This document shows, piece by piece, positions 40,670 through 51,746 of a DNA stretch of 64,000 bases. The number at the start of each line of letters is the position of its first letter. Positions within the stretch are counted from its first letter, which is position 1. Below the pieces are notes generated by a model that did no database searches, was not told the DNA's origin, and saw only the letters and a program-made list of their open reading frames with translations. A program made the translations under genes and the position numbers. Origin of the DNA: RAM1 sp943372515 (lineage in GTDB: Bacteria > Pseudomonadota > Gammaproteobacteria > Burkholderiales > Burkholderiaceae_C); the NCBI GenBank assembly GCA_943372515.1, contig CALRYY010000004.1, positions 1 to 64,000 of the forward strand. Reading direction: 5' to 3'.

Positions 40670-41433
40670 CTGGCGTGCAGGCCAGGGCGGTCCCAGCGCC
40701 AGGGCGTGCCGCCAAACACACCGGCAATGAAATCCGCCAGCGCAGGGTCATGGGCCTGCAGTGCGGCGCGGGTGGCCACCGGGCCGTGTACGCCGTTTGC
40801 TTGCGCTTGAAAACGGTTGGCGTCAAACCAGCTCTGCACCCCTTCGGCCCAGTATTCAGACGCATTGGCCGCCGCATAAGTACGCTGCCACAGGCCTGCT
40901 TGCAGGGCCTGGCGGTACAGCGTTCGCAGCCGTGCGGCCAGCGTGGCGTCCAGCCGGGTGGCGGCCAGGTCGAACACGGTGTGGGCAAACTCGTGCACCA
41001 GGATGCTTTCACCCCGGTAGCGGTCACCGGGCAGGCCCAGCAGGTTTTCTTCTGCGGCGCTGCACACCGGGCGCTGGCGCGTGGCGCCCACGCCGCGCGT
41101 GCGGGCGTTCCAGTGGTCACGCGGCTGCAGGTCGGCGTATTCGGGCAGGTCGGTGGTGAGCTCGTCGCGGGCGATGACGGCCACCCGCACGCCCCCTGCG
41201 CGCAGCACCGCCAGCAAGTCGGCACGGCGCGCCAGCATGCCCAGCACCACTTGCGCGGCCGCCTGCAGCGCCAGCGGGTCTGGGCGGGCCGATGCCAGCA
41301 CGGGCAGGCCACCCGCATCCACCTGCTGTGCATAGAAACCAGCGGCTGGTTGAGCACGCAGCACGGCCGGCAAGGCGGCCAGCGCACCAGCCACCACAAG
41401 GGCCCGGCGCCCGGGAGAAAAGCGGGTGTACAT
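40645..41433 (-). CDS. Exported putative zinc metallopeptidase
   Basis: A 262-residue protein with a signal peptide that has a basic GRR start and ends LRAQP (about residue 28). The LVHEFAHTVFD motif gives H147, E148 and H151, and a downstream EYWAEGVQSWFD provides Glu candidates (193, 197) for the third zinc ligand; such an arrangement resembles gluzincins of the anthrax lethal factor-like group. I do not recognise the exact family. The substrate is unknown. The gene is divergent from the ABC exporter with 31 bases between starts. Confidence 0.75.
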   Translation of the reverse strand: MYTRFSPGRRALVVAGALAALPAVLRAQPAAGFYAQQVDAGGLPVLASARPDPLALQAAAQVVLGMLARRADLLAVLRAGGVRVAVIARDELTTDLPEYADLQPRDHWNARTRGVGATRQRPVCSAAEENLLGLPGDRYRGESILVHEFAHTVFDLAATRLDATLAARLRTLYRQALQAGLWQRTYAAANASEYWAEGVQSWFDANRFQAQANGVHGPVATRAALQAHDPALADFIAGVFGGTPWRWDRPGLHASYSRNGLA

Positions 41434-41464
41434 GGCTGCACTGTATCGCCCCTACACTTCCCGC

Positions 41465-43252
41465 ATGGCCAATGCACCCGACACCCGCAAGGGCAACCCC
41501 CGATCCCTCTCCGGCCTGCTGCCGTTCCTGCGCCCTTATCGCGCACGCCTGGCCCTGGCCGGGCTGTTTCTGGTGCTGGCGGCGGTGGCCACGCTGCTGT
41601 TTCCGCTGGCGCTGCGCGGGCTGATCGACGGCGGCCTGGTCAGCGCTGGACAAGACGACAAGGGCGCGCAGGTGATGGCCCTGCGCGAACACTTTCTGGC
41701 GCTGTTTGGCGTGGCGGTGGCGCTGGGCCTGTTCAGTGCGGCGCGCTTTTACACCGTCAGCTGGCTGGGCGAGCGCGTCACGGCCGACATCCGCAATGCG
41801 GTGTATGCCCACGTGCTGCGGCAAAGCCCTGAATTTTTTGAGACCACGCAAACCGGCGAGGTGCTGTCGCGCCTGACCACCGACACCACGCTGGTGCAGA
41901 CCGTGGTGGGTTCGTCACTGAGCATGGGCCTGCGCAACGCCGTCATGGGCGCGGGCGCGCTGGCCATTCTGGTGTGGACCAACCCGTATGTGATGACGCA
42001 GGTGCTGCTGATCATCGTGCTGGTGGTGCTGCCCACGATGTGGTTTGGCCGGCGCGTGCGCAAGCTCTCGCGCGCCAGCCAGGACCGCGTGGCGGATTCG
42101 AGCGCGATCGCCGCCGAGGTGCTCAACGCCATCCCCGTGGTGCAAAGCTACACGGCCGAAGGCCGGGAGGCCGCACGCTTTGACGCGTCCACCGACGACG
42201 CATTCCGCACCGCCGTGCGGCGCACGCGCGCACGCTCGGCCCTGGTGGCATTTGTGATCATTGCCAACGCTGCGCTGCTGCTGTGGGGCCTGTACCAGGG
42301 CACGCAGGCGGTGCTGGCCGGCAAGATCAGCGCGGGCCACCTGGGCCAGACCGTGGTGTACGTGATCATCCTGGCCGGCGCCGTGGCAGTGCTGGGCGAG
42401 GTGTATGGCGACCTGCTGCGCGCCGCCGGTGCCACGGAACGGCTGATGGAGTTGCTGGATACACGGTCACCGATCGCTTCGCCCGCCCAACCTGCACAGG
42501 CGGCTGTGACGCCTGCGGGCAGCGCAGTGGCGTTTGATGGCGTCACGTTTCACTACCCGTCGCGCCCCGCGCAGGCTGCCATGGCGGACTTCAACCTGCG
42601 CATTGAGCCGGGCGAGACCGTGGCGCTGGTGGGGCCCAGTGGGGCGGGCAAAAGCACGGTGTTCCAGCTGCTGCTGCGCTTTTACGACCCCGCTGCCGGC
42701 GCGATCGCACTGGACGGCGTGCCCACGCGCGACCTGGCGCTGCACGACCTGCGCCGGCGCATCGGCATCGTGCCGCAGGATGCGGTGATCTTCTCGGCCA
42801 GCGCGCTGGAGAACATCCGCTACGGCAAACCCGGCGCCACGGATGCCGAAGTACACGCCGCAGCCAGCGCCGCATTTGCCGACGGCTTCATCCGCGCGCT
42901 GCCCGAGGGCTACGACACCTTTCTGGGCGAGCGCGGCGTGCGCCTGTCAGGCGGGCAGCGCCAGCGCATAGCGATTGCCCGGGCCATGCTGAAGAACCCG
43001 CCGCTGCTGCTGCTGGACGAAGCCACCAGCGCACTGGACGCCGAAAGCGAGCGAATGGTGCAGGCTGCACTGGAAACCGCCATGCGCGGGCGCACCACGC
43101 TGGTCATTGCCCACAGGCTGGCCACGGTGCAACAGGCCAACCGGATCGTGGTGATGGACCATGGGCGCATCGTGGAACAGGGTACGCACGACACGCTGAT
43201 GGCGGCCGGCGGCACGTATGCGCGGCTGGCGGCGCTGCAGTTCATGGATTGA
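41465..43252 (+). CDS. MsbA-type ABC exporter (fused membrane and ATPase domains)
   Basis: A 595-residue half-transporter that works as a homodimer. Residues of about 20-315 form six membrane helices of the type I exporter fold, with coupling motifs GERVTADIRNAVYAHVL and ETTQTGEVLSRLTTDT. The ATPase domain (about 350-590) has Walker A GPSGAGKST, signature LSGGQRQRIAIARAM, Walker B LLLLDEATSALD and H-loop VIAHRLATV. Lipids, peptides or drugs are possible cargo; resemblance to MsbA/BmrA types does not settle it. The start ATG is at 41465; the longer frame from 41426 lacks support. Confidence 0.92.
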   Translation: MANAPDTRKGNPRSLSGLLPFLRPYRARLALAGLFLVLAAVATLLFPLALRGLIDGGLVSAGQDDKGAQVMALREHFLALFGVAVALGLFSAARFYTVSWLGERVTADIRNAVYAHVLRQSPEFFETTQTGEVLSRLTTDTTLVQTVVGSSLSMGLRNAVMGAGALAILVWTNPYVMTQVLLIIVLVVLPTMWFGRRVRKLSRASQDRVADSSAIAAEVLNAIPVVQSYTAEGREAARFDASTDDAFRTAVRRTRARSALVAFVIIANAALLLWGLYQGTQAVLAGKISAGHLGQTVVYVIILAGAVAVLGEVYGDLLRAAGATERLMELLDTRSPIASPAQPAQAAVTPAGSAVAFDGVTFHYPSRPAQAAMADFNLRIEPGETVALVGPSGAGKSTVFQLLLRFYDPAAGAIALDGVPTRDLALHDLRRRIGIVPQDAVIFSASALENIRYGKPGATDAEVHAAASAAFADGFIRALPEGYDTFLGERGVRLSGGQRQRIAIARAMLKNPPLLLLDEATSALDAESERMVQAALETAMRGRTTLVIAHRLATVQQANRIVVMDHGRIVEQGTHDTLMAAGGTYARLAALQFMD

Positions 43253-43274
43253 GCGGCGGCGCGCCCGGCTGCGG

Positions 43275-43748
43275 TCAGCCCCGCAGGAAGGCGCCCTGCC
43301 ACTGTCCGGCAGCAGTGTCATTGCCAGCGTCGTTGGCGGCCAGGTCACCGGCAGAGAACCTCTGCTTCCAGAGCGATGCCACGCCGGCAAAGGCCTGCAG
43401 CGACTCGGCCAGCAGGTCCGCCGTCATCGCGTTCAGGTCGGCGCGGCCACACAGCAGGATTTCCTCTTGTACCGGGTCGATGGACAGTGCGGCGCCGCCG
43501 GTGTGCGTGCCGAACAGATTGCCCTCGAGCAGGTTGCGGTACAGCGGCTCGCGGTTGCCGGCCGGCACCGGGCCAAGGACCGAGTACATCTGGATGCAGT
43601 TGGACGGCTCGTCGACCTCAAGGTCGATCGCCGTGCTGGATTCGAACAGCAGCCGCGCGCAGCCGTTGTGGTCAAACTTGAGTTCGGGCAAGCCCGCCGT
43701 CTGGCCGTAGGCGGCCAGCAGGTCTTGGGGAGAGGAGTGGGTGTTCAT
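43275..43748 (-). CDS. CesT-family type III secretion chaperone-like protein
   Basis: A 157-residue acidic protein with the CesT/Tir chaperone-like fold, suggested by NTHSSPQDLLAAYGQTAGLPELKFDHNGCARLLFES at the N-terminus, the central LYRNLLEGNLFG segment and the SIDPVQEEILLCGR strand. Such chaperones hold secretion substrates partly unfolded. No type III secretion genes are in the window, so the protein either serves a system elsewhere or has another role. The ATG at 43748 is chosen over an upstream start at 43784. It is on the same strand as the DUF1178 gene but separated by 67 bases. Confidence 0.75.
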   Translation of the reverse strand: MNTHSSPQDLLAAYGQTAGLPELKFDHNGCARLLFESSTAIDLEVDEPSNCIQMYSVLGPVPAGNREPLYRNLLEGNLFGTHTGGAALSIDPVQEEILLCGRADLNAMTADLLAESLQAFAGVASLWKQRFSAGDLAANDAGNDTAAGQWQGAFLRG

Positions 43749-43815
43749 GGGCCGCAATTTAGGACGCTGCACGTCCTCACACAACAGACAGAAGTCTTGG
43801 TCTGTGGCCTGTTGA

Positions 43816-44259
43816 CTATTGCAGCGGGCCTTTCAACGCCTTCGGAAGGGGCAGCGGCATCACGCTGATGCCCTCTTCCAGCAGTGCCTCGGTTTCCTCG
43901 CGCGACGCCTGGCCTCGGATGTTGCGCTCGTCCACCTCACCGTAGTGGATGCGGCGGGCTTCTTCGGCAAAACGCTCACCCACGTCTTCGGTGTTGGCCA
44001 TGACCTCGCGCGCCATTCTTAGCCAGGCGGCCTGCAGCGTGCGGCCGGCGGGCGACATGACCTCCTGGCGCTCAGGCGTGGGTTCCTTGGCGGCACCCAG
44101 GTTCAGGCGCGGCGCTGACAGCATCTTGGTGATGGCTGTGTCGCCGCACATCGGGCATTCAACCAGCCCACGGCCCAGCTGCCCCTGGAAGTCATCTTCC
44201 GAGGCGAACCAGCCTTCAAACTCGTGCTGGTGGGCGCATTGCAGGTTCAGTACCTTCAT
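43816..44259 (-). CDS. DUF1178 family protein
   Basis: A 147-residue cytoplasmic protein of the DUF1178 family. The N-terminus is a probable zinc ribbon: LQCAHQHEFEGWF followed by ECPMCGD with a Cys pair, then a helical charged part (SPAGRTLQAAWLRMAREVMANTEDVGERFAEEAR, HYGEVDERNIRGQAS), which is the family's conserved core. The function is unknown. It lies seven bases after the Nudix gene in the tail of the nuo operon, an arrangement that hints at a shared transcript. The start MKVLNLQC at 44259 is preferred to a long upstream extension. Confidence 0.88.
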   Translation of the reverse strand: MKVLNLQCAHQHEFEGWFASEDDFQGQLGRGLVECPMCGDTAITKMLSAPRLNLGAAKEPTPERQEVMSPAGRTLQAAWLRMAREVMANTEDVGERFAEEARRIHYGEVDERNIRGQASREETEALLEEGISVMPLPLPKALKGPLQ

Positions 44260-44266
44260 GGCCGGA

Positions 44267-44875
44267 TTATCTGCCTGCGGGCTGGGGCGGTGCACTCTGC
44301 CAATCGAGTGACCACGCACCCGACAGCACATTCTGCAGCCAGACCAGGCAGGTCAATGTCTTGGCGTCGGTCAGCGCGCCGGTGCGGCTCCATTCCAGCA
44401 ACTCGGCTGGCGTGGCGCTAAACACGTCCAGGAACTCGCCCTCGTCCAGCTGGTGCTGGCCGGCCTGCAGGCCGCGCGCAAAGTAGATGTGCAGCACTTC
44501 CGTGGAGTACGCAATGGCCAGGTGCATGGCCCCGGCGCGGGCCCATTCGCGGGCGGTGTAGCCGGTTTCTTCCAGCAGTTCGCGCTGGCCGCACAGCAGC
44601 GGGTCCTCGCCCGCGTCCAGCTTGCCGGCCGGGAATTCGATCATGTGCAGGCCCACAGGGTAGCGAAACTGCCGCTCCACCACCACGCGGCCGTCGTCCA
44701 GCAACGGCACCACGACCACGGCGCCGGGGTGGGCCACGTATTCGCGGGTGGCGTGGCTGCCGTCAGGCAGGCGCACGTTGTCGCGGTAGGCCTTGAGGAA
44801 GTTGCCCTCAAACAGCGTCTGGCCGCCCGTGCGGTGCTCGGTCAGGTCACGTTCGGGCTCAACCGGCTCAGTCAC
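44267..44875 (-). CDS. Nudix hydrolase, ADP-ribose pyrophosphatase-like
   Basis: A 202-residue Nudix protein. The Nudix box GKLDAGEDPLLCGQRELLEETGY is intact at about 104-126, preceded by the strand VVVERQFRYPVGLHMIEFPAG that typifies ADP-ribose pyrophosphatases (NudF). It probably hydrolyses ADP-ribose or related nucleotide diphosphates, which complements NADH turnover by complex I. The GTG at 44875 overlaps the DUF2818 stop; an alternative frame start at 44935 would run through that gene. The short tail PPQPAGR suggests the true C-terminus. Confidence 0.88.
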   Translation of the reverse strand: MTEPVEPERDLTEHRTGGQTLFEGNFLKAYRDNVRLPDGSHATREYVAHPGAVVVVPLLDDGRVVVERQFRYPVGLHMIEFPAGKLDAGEDPLLCGQRELLEETGYTAREWARAGAMHLAIAYSTEVLHIYFARGLQAGQHQLDEGEFLDVFSATPAELLEWSRTGALTDAKTLTCLVWLQNVLSGAWSLDWQSAPPQPAGR

Positions 44876-45170
44876 GGTGCTTGACGAGGTAACGCCAGAT
44901 GAAGCCGGGGAACGCCAGGGTGATGAACAGCGCACCGGTCACGGCGTAAAACTCCCACCCTTGCGGCGCAATCTGGCCCATACGCTTTTCAAGCAGCAAG
45001 CCGACGCCGCCGACGATGAAGTACATCACCACGAGTTCGGCCAGGCGCACCGCCAGGCCCTTGGGCCAGGTGACGGGCACGACGGCGAGCAGGCGGTGGT
45101 TGATGAACGGCAGGTTGGCGGCGGCCAGCGCCAGCACGATCACCAGCCAGATGGACAGCGTTTGCGACAT
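44868..45170 (-). CDS. DUF2818 family membrane protein
   Basis: A 100-residue protein with two to three membrane helices: MSQTLSIWLVIVLALAAANLPF, a central AELVVMYFIVGGVGLLL and the final WEFYAVTGALFITLAFPGFIW before a basic end. The family is short and unannotated; it is almost always found right after nuoN in betaproteobacteria, as I recall, pointing to a role in complex I assembly or stability. It starts ten bases after nuoN and overlaps the Nudix gene. Confidence 0.88.
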   Translation of the reverse strand: MSQTLSIWLVIVLALAAANLPFINHRLLAVVPVTWPKGLAVRLAELVVMYFIVGGVGLLLEKRMGQIAPQGWEFYAVTGALFITLAFPGFIWRYLVKHRD

Positions 45171-45179
45171 GCCGTACCG

Positions 45180-46673
45180 TCAGGACCCCAACGTCTTAAT
45201 GATGGCTTGTGCACACAGCGTCATCAGGCCGCCAGGCAAAATGCCCAGCACCAGCACCAGCAGGCCATTGATGGACAGCACGGCGCGCACGTCCGCCGGT
45301 GCCGACACCGTGGTGGCCGTGATGGGTGCGTCAAAGTACATGACCTTCACGACGCGCAGGTAGTAGAACGCGCCCACCAGCGACAACATGACGGCAAACA
45401 CAGCCAGGCCGATGTACAGGGCCTGACCCGACGCCACCAGTGCCTGCAGCACGGCCAGCTTGGCATAGAAGCCCGCCAGCGGCGGAATGCCGGCCAGTGA
45501 GAACATGCAGATCGCCATGACGCCGGCAAACAGCGGGCTGCGCTGGTTCAGGCCGGCCAGGTCGGTGATCTCTTCGCTCTCAAAGCCCTCGCGCGCCAGC
45601 AGCAAAATGATGCCGAAGGTGGCCAGCGTGGTCAGCACATAGGTGATGACGTAGAACATGGCCGAGCTGTAGGCGTTGGCCATCACCAGGGGGTTGGCCA
45701 CACCATTGACCACGCCCGCCATCAGCCCCAGCAGCACAAAACCCATCTGCGAAATGGTGGAGTACGCCAGCATGCGTTTGAGGTTGGTTTGCGCAATGGC
45801 CGCCAGGTTGCCCACCAGCAGCGAGCCTATGGCCAGCAAGCCCAGCATCTGCTGCCAGTCAATGGCCAGTGGCAAAAGCCCCTCGACCAGCAAGCGCATG
45901 CAGATGGCAAACGCGGCCAGCTTGGGCGCGCCGCCAATCATGAGCGTGACGGCTGTGGGTGCACCCTGGTACACGTCGGGGATCCACATGTGGAACGGCA
46001 CCACCCCCAGCTTGAAGGCCAGGCCGGCCACAATGAATACCAGGCCAAACACCAGCACCTGGTGCTTGATCTGGCCGGAGTTGACGGCCTTGAACACGGC
46101 GTTGATGTCCAGCGAGCCAGTGGCACCGTACAGCATGGACAGGCCATACAGCAGGAAACCGCTGGCCATGGCGCCCAGCACAAAGTACTTCATGGCGGCT
46201 TCGGTCGCGGTGGCGTTGTCGCGGCGCAGGGCCACCAGGGCGTAGCTGGACAGCGTGAGCAGCTCCAGCCCCAGGTAGATCACCAGGAAGTTGTTGCCCG
46301 AGATCATGACGAAGATGCCCATGAGCGAGAACATCGCCAGGGTGAACATCTCGCCGCCGCGCAGCATGTCGCGGTCGCCCGCGTAGGGGCGGCCATAGAC
46401 CAGCGTGACCATCATGGCAATGGTGGCAAAGCATTTGAGCCAGTTGCCCATGGGGTCGCTAACCACCATGTTGCCAAAGCCATAGTACGTCTGGCCGCCG
46501 CTGGCATACAGGGCCTGCAGCAGGGCCACAACGCCCAGCGTGGCCAGGGTCAGCACATAGGTGAAGGTCCGCCGCGGGCTGGTCACGCGCAGGTCGACCA
46601 GCGCAATGACGCAGGCCATGACCAGCAGCAGCGCTTCCGGGTAGACGACGATCCAACTGAGTTTGTCAATCAT
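45180..46673 (-). CDS. nuoN: NADH-quinone oxidoreductase subunit N
   Basis: An antiporter-like proton-pumping subunit of complex I, 497 residues and 14 predicted helices. The family core is present: LEPLSLS-type YLGLELLTLSSYALVAL near 130, KYFVLGAMASGFLLYGLSMLYG near 162, a conserved Lys in FKLGVVPFHMWIPDVYQGAP near 222 and KRMLAYSTISQMGFVLLGL near 300. It is the last of the fourteen complex I genes, starting ten bases after nuoM, and is followed closely by DUF2818. Confidence 0.96.
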   Translation of the reverse strand: MIDKLSWIVVYPEALLLVMACVIALVDLRVTSPRRTFTYVLTLATLGVVALLQALYASGGQTYYGFGNMVVSDPMGNWLKCFATIAMMVTLVYGRPYAGDRDMLRGGEMFTLAMFSLMGIFVMISGNNFLVIYLGLELLTLSSYALVALRRDNATATEAAMKYFVLGAMASGFLLYGLSMLYGATGSLDINAVFKAVNSGQIKHQVLVFGLVFIVAGLAFKLGVVPFHMWIPDVYQGAPTAVTLMIGGAPKLAAFAICMRLLVEGLLPLAIDWQQMLGLLAIGSLLVGNLAAIAQTNLKRMLAYSTISQMGFVLLGLMAGVVNGVANPLVMANAYSSAMFYVITYVLTTLATFGIILLLAREGFESEEITDLAGLNQRSPLFAGVMAICMFSLAGIPPLAGFYAKLAVLQALVASGQALYIGLAVFAVMLSLVGAFYYLRVVKVMYFDAPITATTVSAPADVRAVLSINGLLVLVLGILPGGLMTLCAQAIIKTLGS

Positions 46674-46683
46674 CTCAAGGCTT

Positions 46684-48159
46684 TCAATTCAGTTTGGACT
46701 GGGCAACGTGCTTGAGGAAATCGGCCACCGAGGTGTCCATGATCTGCGTGAACGGGTGCGGGAAGATGCCCATGTACAGCACGGCAATGGCCAGCAACGC
46801 CAGCATGAAGAACTCGCGTGTGTTGATGTCGCTCAGGTTGCGAACGTCGTCGTTGTCCACCGGGCCCAGGTACACACGCTTGAACATCCACAGCGTGTAG
46901 GCCGCGCCAAAGATCAGCGCTGACGCTGCCGCCGCGCCCAGCCAGAAGTTGGCCTTGACCGCACCCAGGATCACCATCCATTCGCCCACAAAACCGGCGG
47001 TGGCCGGCAGGCCGCAATTGGCCATGGCAAACAGCAGCGCAAACGCCGTGAACTTGGGCATGGTGTTGACCACACCGCCGTAGCTTGCAATCTCGCGGGA
47101 ATGCACGCGGTCGTACAACACGCCGATGCACAGGAACATGGCGCCCGACACGAAGCCGTGCGCGATCATCTGCACAATGCCGCCGGCCACGCCCAGGTCG
47201 TTGAAGATGAAGAAGCCCAGGGTGACAAAACCCATGTGCGCCACGGACGAATAAGCCACGAGCTTCTTCATGTCCTGCTGCACCATGGCGACCAGGCCCA
47301 CGTAGATCACCGCGATGAGTGACAGCGCGATCATGAGCCAGGCCCATTCGCGGGCAGCGTCCGGCGCAATGGGCATGGAAAAGCGCAGGAAGCCATAGGC
47401 ACCCAGCTTCAGCATGATGGCTGCCAGCACGGCAGAGCCACCGGTGGGTGCCTCCACGTGCACGTCGGGCAGCCAGGTGTGCACCGGCCACATGGGCACC
47501 TTGACCGCAAAGGCGGCAAAGAACGCAAAGAACAGCAGCGTCTGCGAGGTGCCCGACAGCGGCAGCTTGTGCCAGGTCAGGATGTCAAAACTGCCGCCCG
47601 ATTTGGTGTACAGGAAGATCAGCGCGATGAGCATCAGCAAGGAGCCCAGCAGCGTGTACAAAAAGAACTTGAACGCCGCGTAGATCTTGTTGGGCCCACC
47701 CCAGATGCCGATGATCAGGTACATCGGGATCAGCGTGGCCTCAAAGAACACGTAGAACAGCATGCCGTCCAGCGCGCAGAACACGCCGATCATCAGGCCG
47801 CTGAGGATCAGGAACGCACCCATGTACTGGTTCACACGCTCGGTGATCACCTCCCAGCCGGCAATGATGACCACCACGTTGATGAAGGCCGTCAGCGGGA
47901 TGAACCAGAATGAAATGCCGTCCACCCCCAGGTGGTAGTTGACGTTGAAGCGCTCGATCCAGGGCGCCTTTTCAACGAACTGCATCGCCGACGTGCCCAG
48001 CTTGAAGGCGTCATACAGCGGCAAGGTGACCAGCAGGCTCACGACGGCGCCAACCAGGGCGATCCAGCGGACCGCCTTGGCGTGTTCGTCGCGGCCCAGT
48101 GCCAGCAGCACGACGCCGAACATGATCGGCGTCCAGATGGCAAGGCTCAACAATCCCAT
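46684..48159 (-). CDS. nuoM: NADH-quinone oxidoreductase subunit M
   Basis: The second antiporter-like subunit, 491 residues. The key Glu is in VFFEATLIPMYLIIGIWGG near 144, and a pumping Lys lies in FAAFAVKVPMWPVHTWLPDVHVEAPTGGS near 235. HMGFVTLGFFIFN and LPATAGFVGEWMVILG follow. All are standard for NuoM. Gaps to nuoL and nuoN are 13 and 10 bases, as expected for one transcript. Confidence 0.97.
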   Translation of the reverse strand: MGLLSLAIWTPIMFGVVLLALGRDEHAKAVRWIALVGAVVSLLVTLPLYDAFKLGTSAMQFVEKAPWIERFNVNYHLGVDGISFWFIPLTAFINVVVIIAGWEVITERVNQYMGAFLILSGLMIGVFCALDGMLFYVFFEATLIPMYLIIGIWGGPNKIYAAFKFFLYTLLGSLLMLIALIFLYTKSGGSFDILTWHKLPLSGTSQTLLFFAFFAAFAVKVPMWPVHTWLPDVHVEAPTGGSAVLAAIMLKLGAYGFLRFSMPIAPDAAREWAWLMIALSLIAVIYVGLVAMVQQDMKKLVAYSSVAHMGFVTLGFFIFNDLGVAGGIVQMIAHGFVSGAMFLCIGVLYDRVHSREIASYGGVVNTMPKFTAFALLFAMANCGLPATAGFVGEWMVILGAVKANFWLGAAAASALIFGAAYTLWMFKRVYLGPVDNDDVRNLSDINTREFFMLALLAIAVLYMGIFPHPFTQIMDTSVADFLKHVAQSKLN

Positions 48160-48172
48160 TTTTCTTCTTCTC

Positions 48173-50215
<2,043 letters not shown>

Positions 50216-50222
50216 TGTTCTT

Positions 50223-50531
50223 TTAACCCTTCAATGTGTTGAGCTCGTCGACGTTGATGCTCGACTTGTTGCGAAACAGCAGCACCAGGATGGCCAGGCC
50301 GATGGCCGATTCGGCCGCCGCCACCGTCAGGATGAAAAACACGAACACCTGGCCGTGCATGTCGCCCAGGTAATGCGAAAACGCCACGAAGTTCATGTTC
50401 ACGGCCAACAGCATGAGTTCGATGGCCATCAGCAGCACGATCAGGTTGCGGCGGTTCAGGAAGATACCGATGACCGACAGCGCGAACAGGATCGCGCCCA
50501 GGGAAAGGAAATGTCCAAGCGTGAGCGTCAT
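50223..50531 (-). CDS. nuoK: NADH-quinone oxidoreductase subunit K
   Basis: A 102-residue three-helix membrane subunit. The two Glu residues important for proton transfer lie in MAIELMLLAVNMNF near 36 and AAAESAIGLAILVLLFR near 72. The ATG at 50531 overlaps the nuoJ stop (ATGA). Standard length and position. Confidence 0.97.
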   Translation of the reverse strand: MTLTLGHFLSLGAILFALSVIGIFLNRRNLIVLLMAIELMLLAVNMNFVAFSHYLGDMHGQVFVFFILTVAAAESAIGLAILVLLFRNKSSINVDELNTLKG

Positions 50532-51193
50532 GCCTTTTTCTCCTCGGCGGGCGCGACAACGGGTTCTTCCGCCGGCCGCGTGGCAGCGAGCTTCACCACT
50601 TCAAAACGGTCGCGCGCCTTCACGCGCACCTGCTGCGACGGGTCCATGTGCTTGCTGTCCTTGCGTTCGCGCAGGGTCAGCGCAATGGCGGCGATCATGG
50701 CCACCAGCAGGATCACGGCCGCGATTTCCAGCGGGTACAGGTACTGCGAATACAGCAGCTTGCCCAGCTCCTTGGTGTTGGAGTACTGCTCAACCGCCTG
50801 GCCTGCCACCTGCGCCACGGCAGCAGGCGCCTTGGGTTCGTCGGTCACACGAAAGCCGCCCATCAGTACGGCAGCCATTTCAAGGGCGATGAGGGCACCC
50901 ACCGACGCAGCCAACGGAAAGTGCTTCCAGAAGTTCTGGCGGATGCTGTCCATGTTGATGTCCAGCATCATCACGACGAACAGGAACAGCACCATCACCG
51001 CGCCTACGTACACCAGCACGAGCGAAATGGCCAGGAATTCGGCGCGCAGCAGGATCCACACGGCGGCGGCCTGGAAGAACGCGAGCACCAGGTACAGCGC
51101 GGCATACACCGGGTTGCGCGCGGTGATCACGCGAAAGGCGGCAAACAGCAGCACTGCCGCGAAGAGGTAGAAGAGGCCTGTCTTGACGTCCAT
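50528..51193 (-). CDS. nuoJ: NADH-quinone oxidoreductase subunit J
   Basis: A 221-residue membrane subunit with five helices; the LVLVYVGAVMVLFLFVVMMLD pi-bulge helix (TM3) near 57-77 is conserved. The C-terminal part after about residue 170 is soluble and charged (LRERKDSKHMDPSQQVRVKARD, then EKKA), longer than in E. coli but common in proteobacteria with this operon type. It overlaps nuoK by four bases and lies about 39 bases after nuoI. Confidence 0.95.
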   Translation of the reverse strand: MDVKTGLFYLFAAVLLFAAFRVITARNPVYAALYLVLAFFQAAAVWILLRAEFLAISLVLVYVGAVMVLFLFVVMMLDINMDSIRQNFWKHFPLAASVGALIALEMAAVLMGGFRVTDEPKAPAAVAQVAGQAVEQYSNTKELGKLLYSQYLYPLEIAAVILLVAMIAAIALTLRERKDSKHMDPSQQVRVKARDRFEVVKLAATRPAEEPVVAPAEEKKA

Positions 51194-51232
51194 GGGGCTA
51201 TTTCTTTTCTGGGGGTCCGGGGTCGTCTGCGC

Positions 51233-51742
51233 TCAACGGTATTTGGCGTCGGCCGCCTTGGCTGCCGCGATTTCGCCTTCGTAGCGGTCGCCCACAGCCA
51301 GCAGCATGTCCTTGGTGAAGTACAGGTCGCCACGCTTTTCGCCGTGGTATTCAAGGATGTGCGTCTCGACGATGGAGTCCACCGGGCAGCTTTCCTCGCA
51401 GAAGCCGCAGAAGATGCATTTGGTCAGGTCGATGTCGTAGCGCGTCGTGCGTCGTGAGCCGTCGTCACGCACGTCTGACTCGATGGTGATCGCCATGGCC
51501 GGACACACGGCCTCGCACAGCTTGCAGGCGATGCAACGCTCTTCGCCGTTTTCATAACGGCGCAGCGCATGCAGACCGCGAAAGCGCGGGGACAGTGGGG
51601 TTTTTTCTTCCGGGAACTGGACGGTGATCTTGCGCGCGAACGCGTACTTGCCAGTGATGGCCAGGCCCTTGAACAGCTCTATCAGCATGAAGCTGGACAG
51701 GAAGTCCTTGAGCGAAAACGGGGCGGAAACGGCGGTGGTCAT
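51233..51742 (-). CDS. nuoI: NADH-quinone oxidoreductase subunit I
   Basis: A 169-residue peripheral-arm subunit with two [4Fe-4S] clusters (N6a and N6b): CIACKLCEAVCP (C70, C73, C76, C80) and CIFCGFCEESCP near 109-119. It passes electrons from NuoG to NuoB. The gene starts four bases after nuoH, with a normal N-terminal amphipathic helix. Confidence 0.97.
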   Translation of the reverse strand: MTTAVSAPFSLKDFLSSFMLIELFKGLAITGKYAFARKITVQFPEEKTPLSPRFRGLHALRRYENGEERCIACKLCEAVCPAMAITIESDVRDDGSRRTTRYDIDLTKCIFCGFCEESCPVDSIVETHILEYHGEKRGDLYFTKDMLLAVGDRYEGEIAAAKAADAKYR

Positions 51743-51746
51743 TGGC

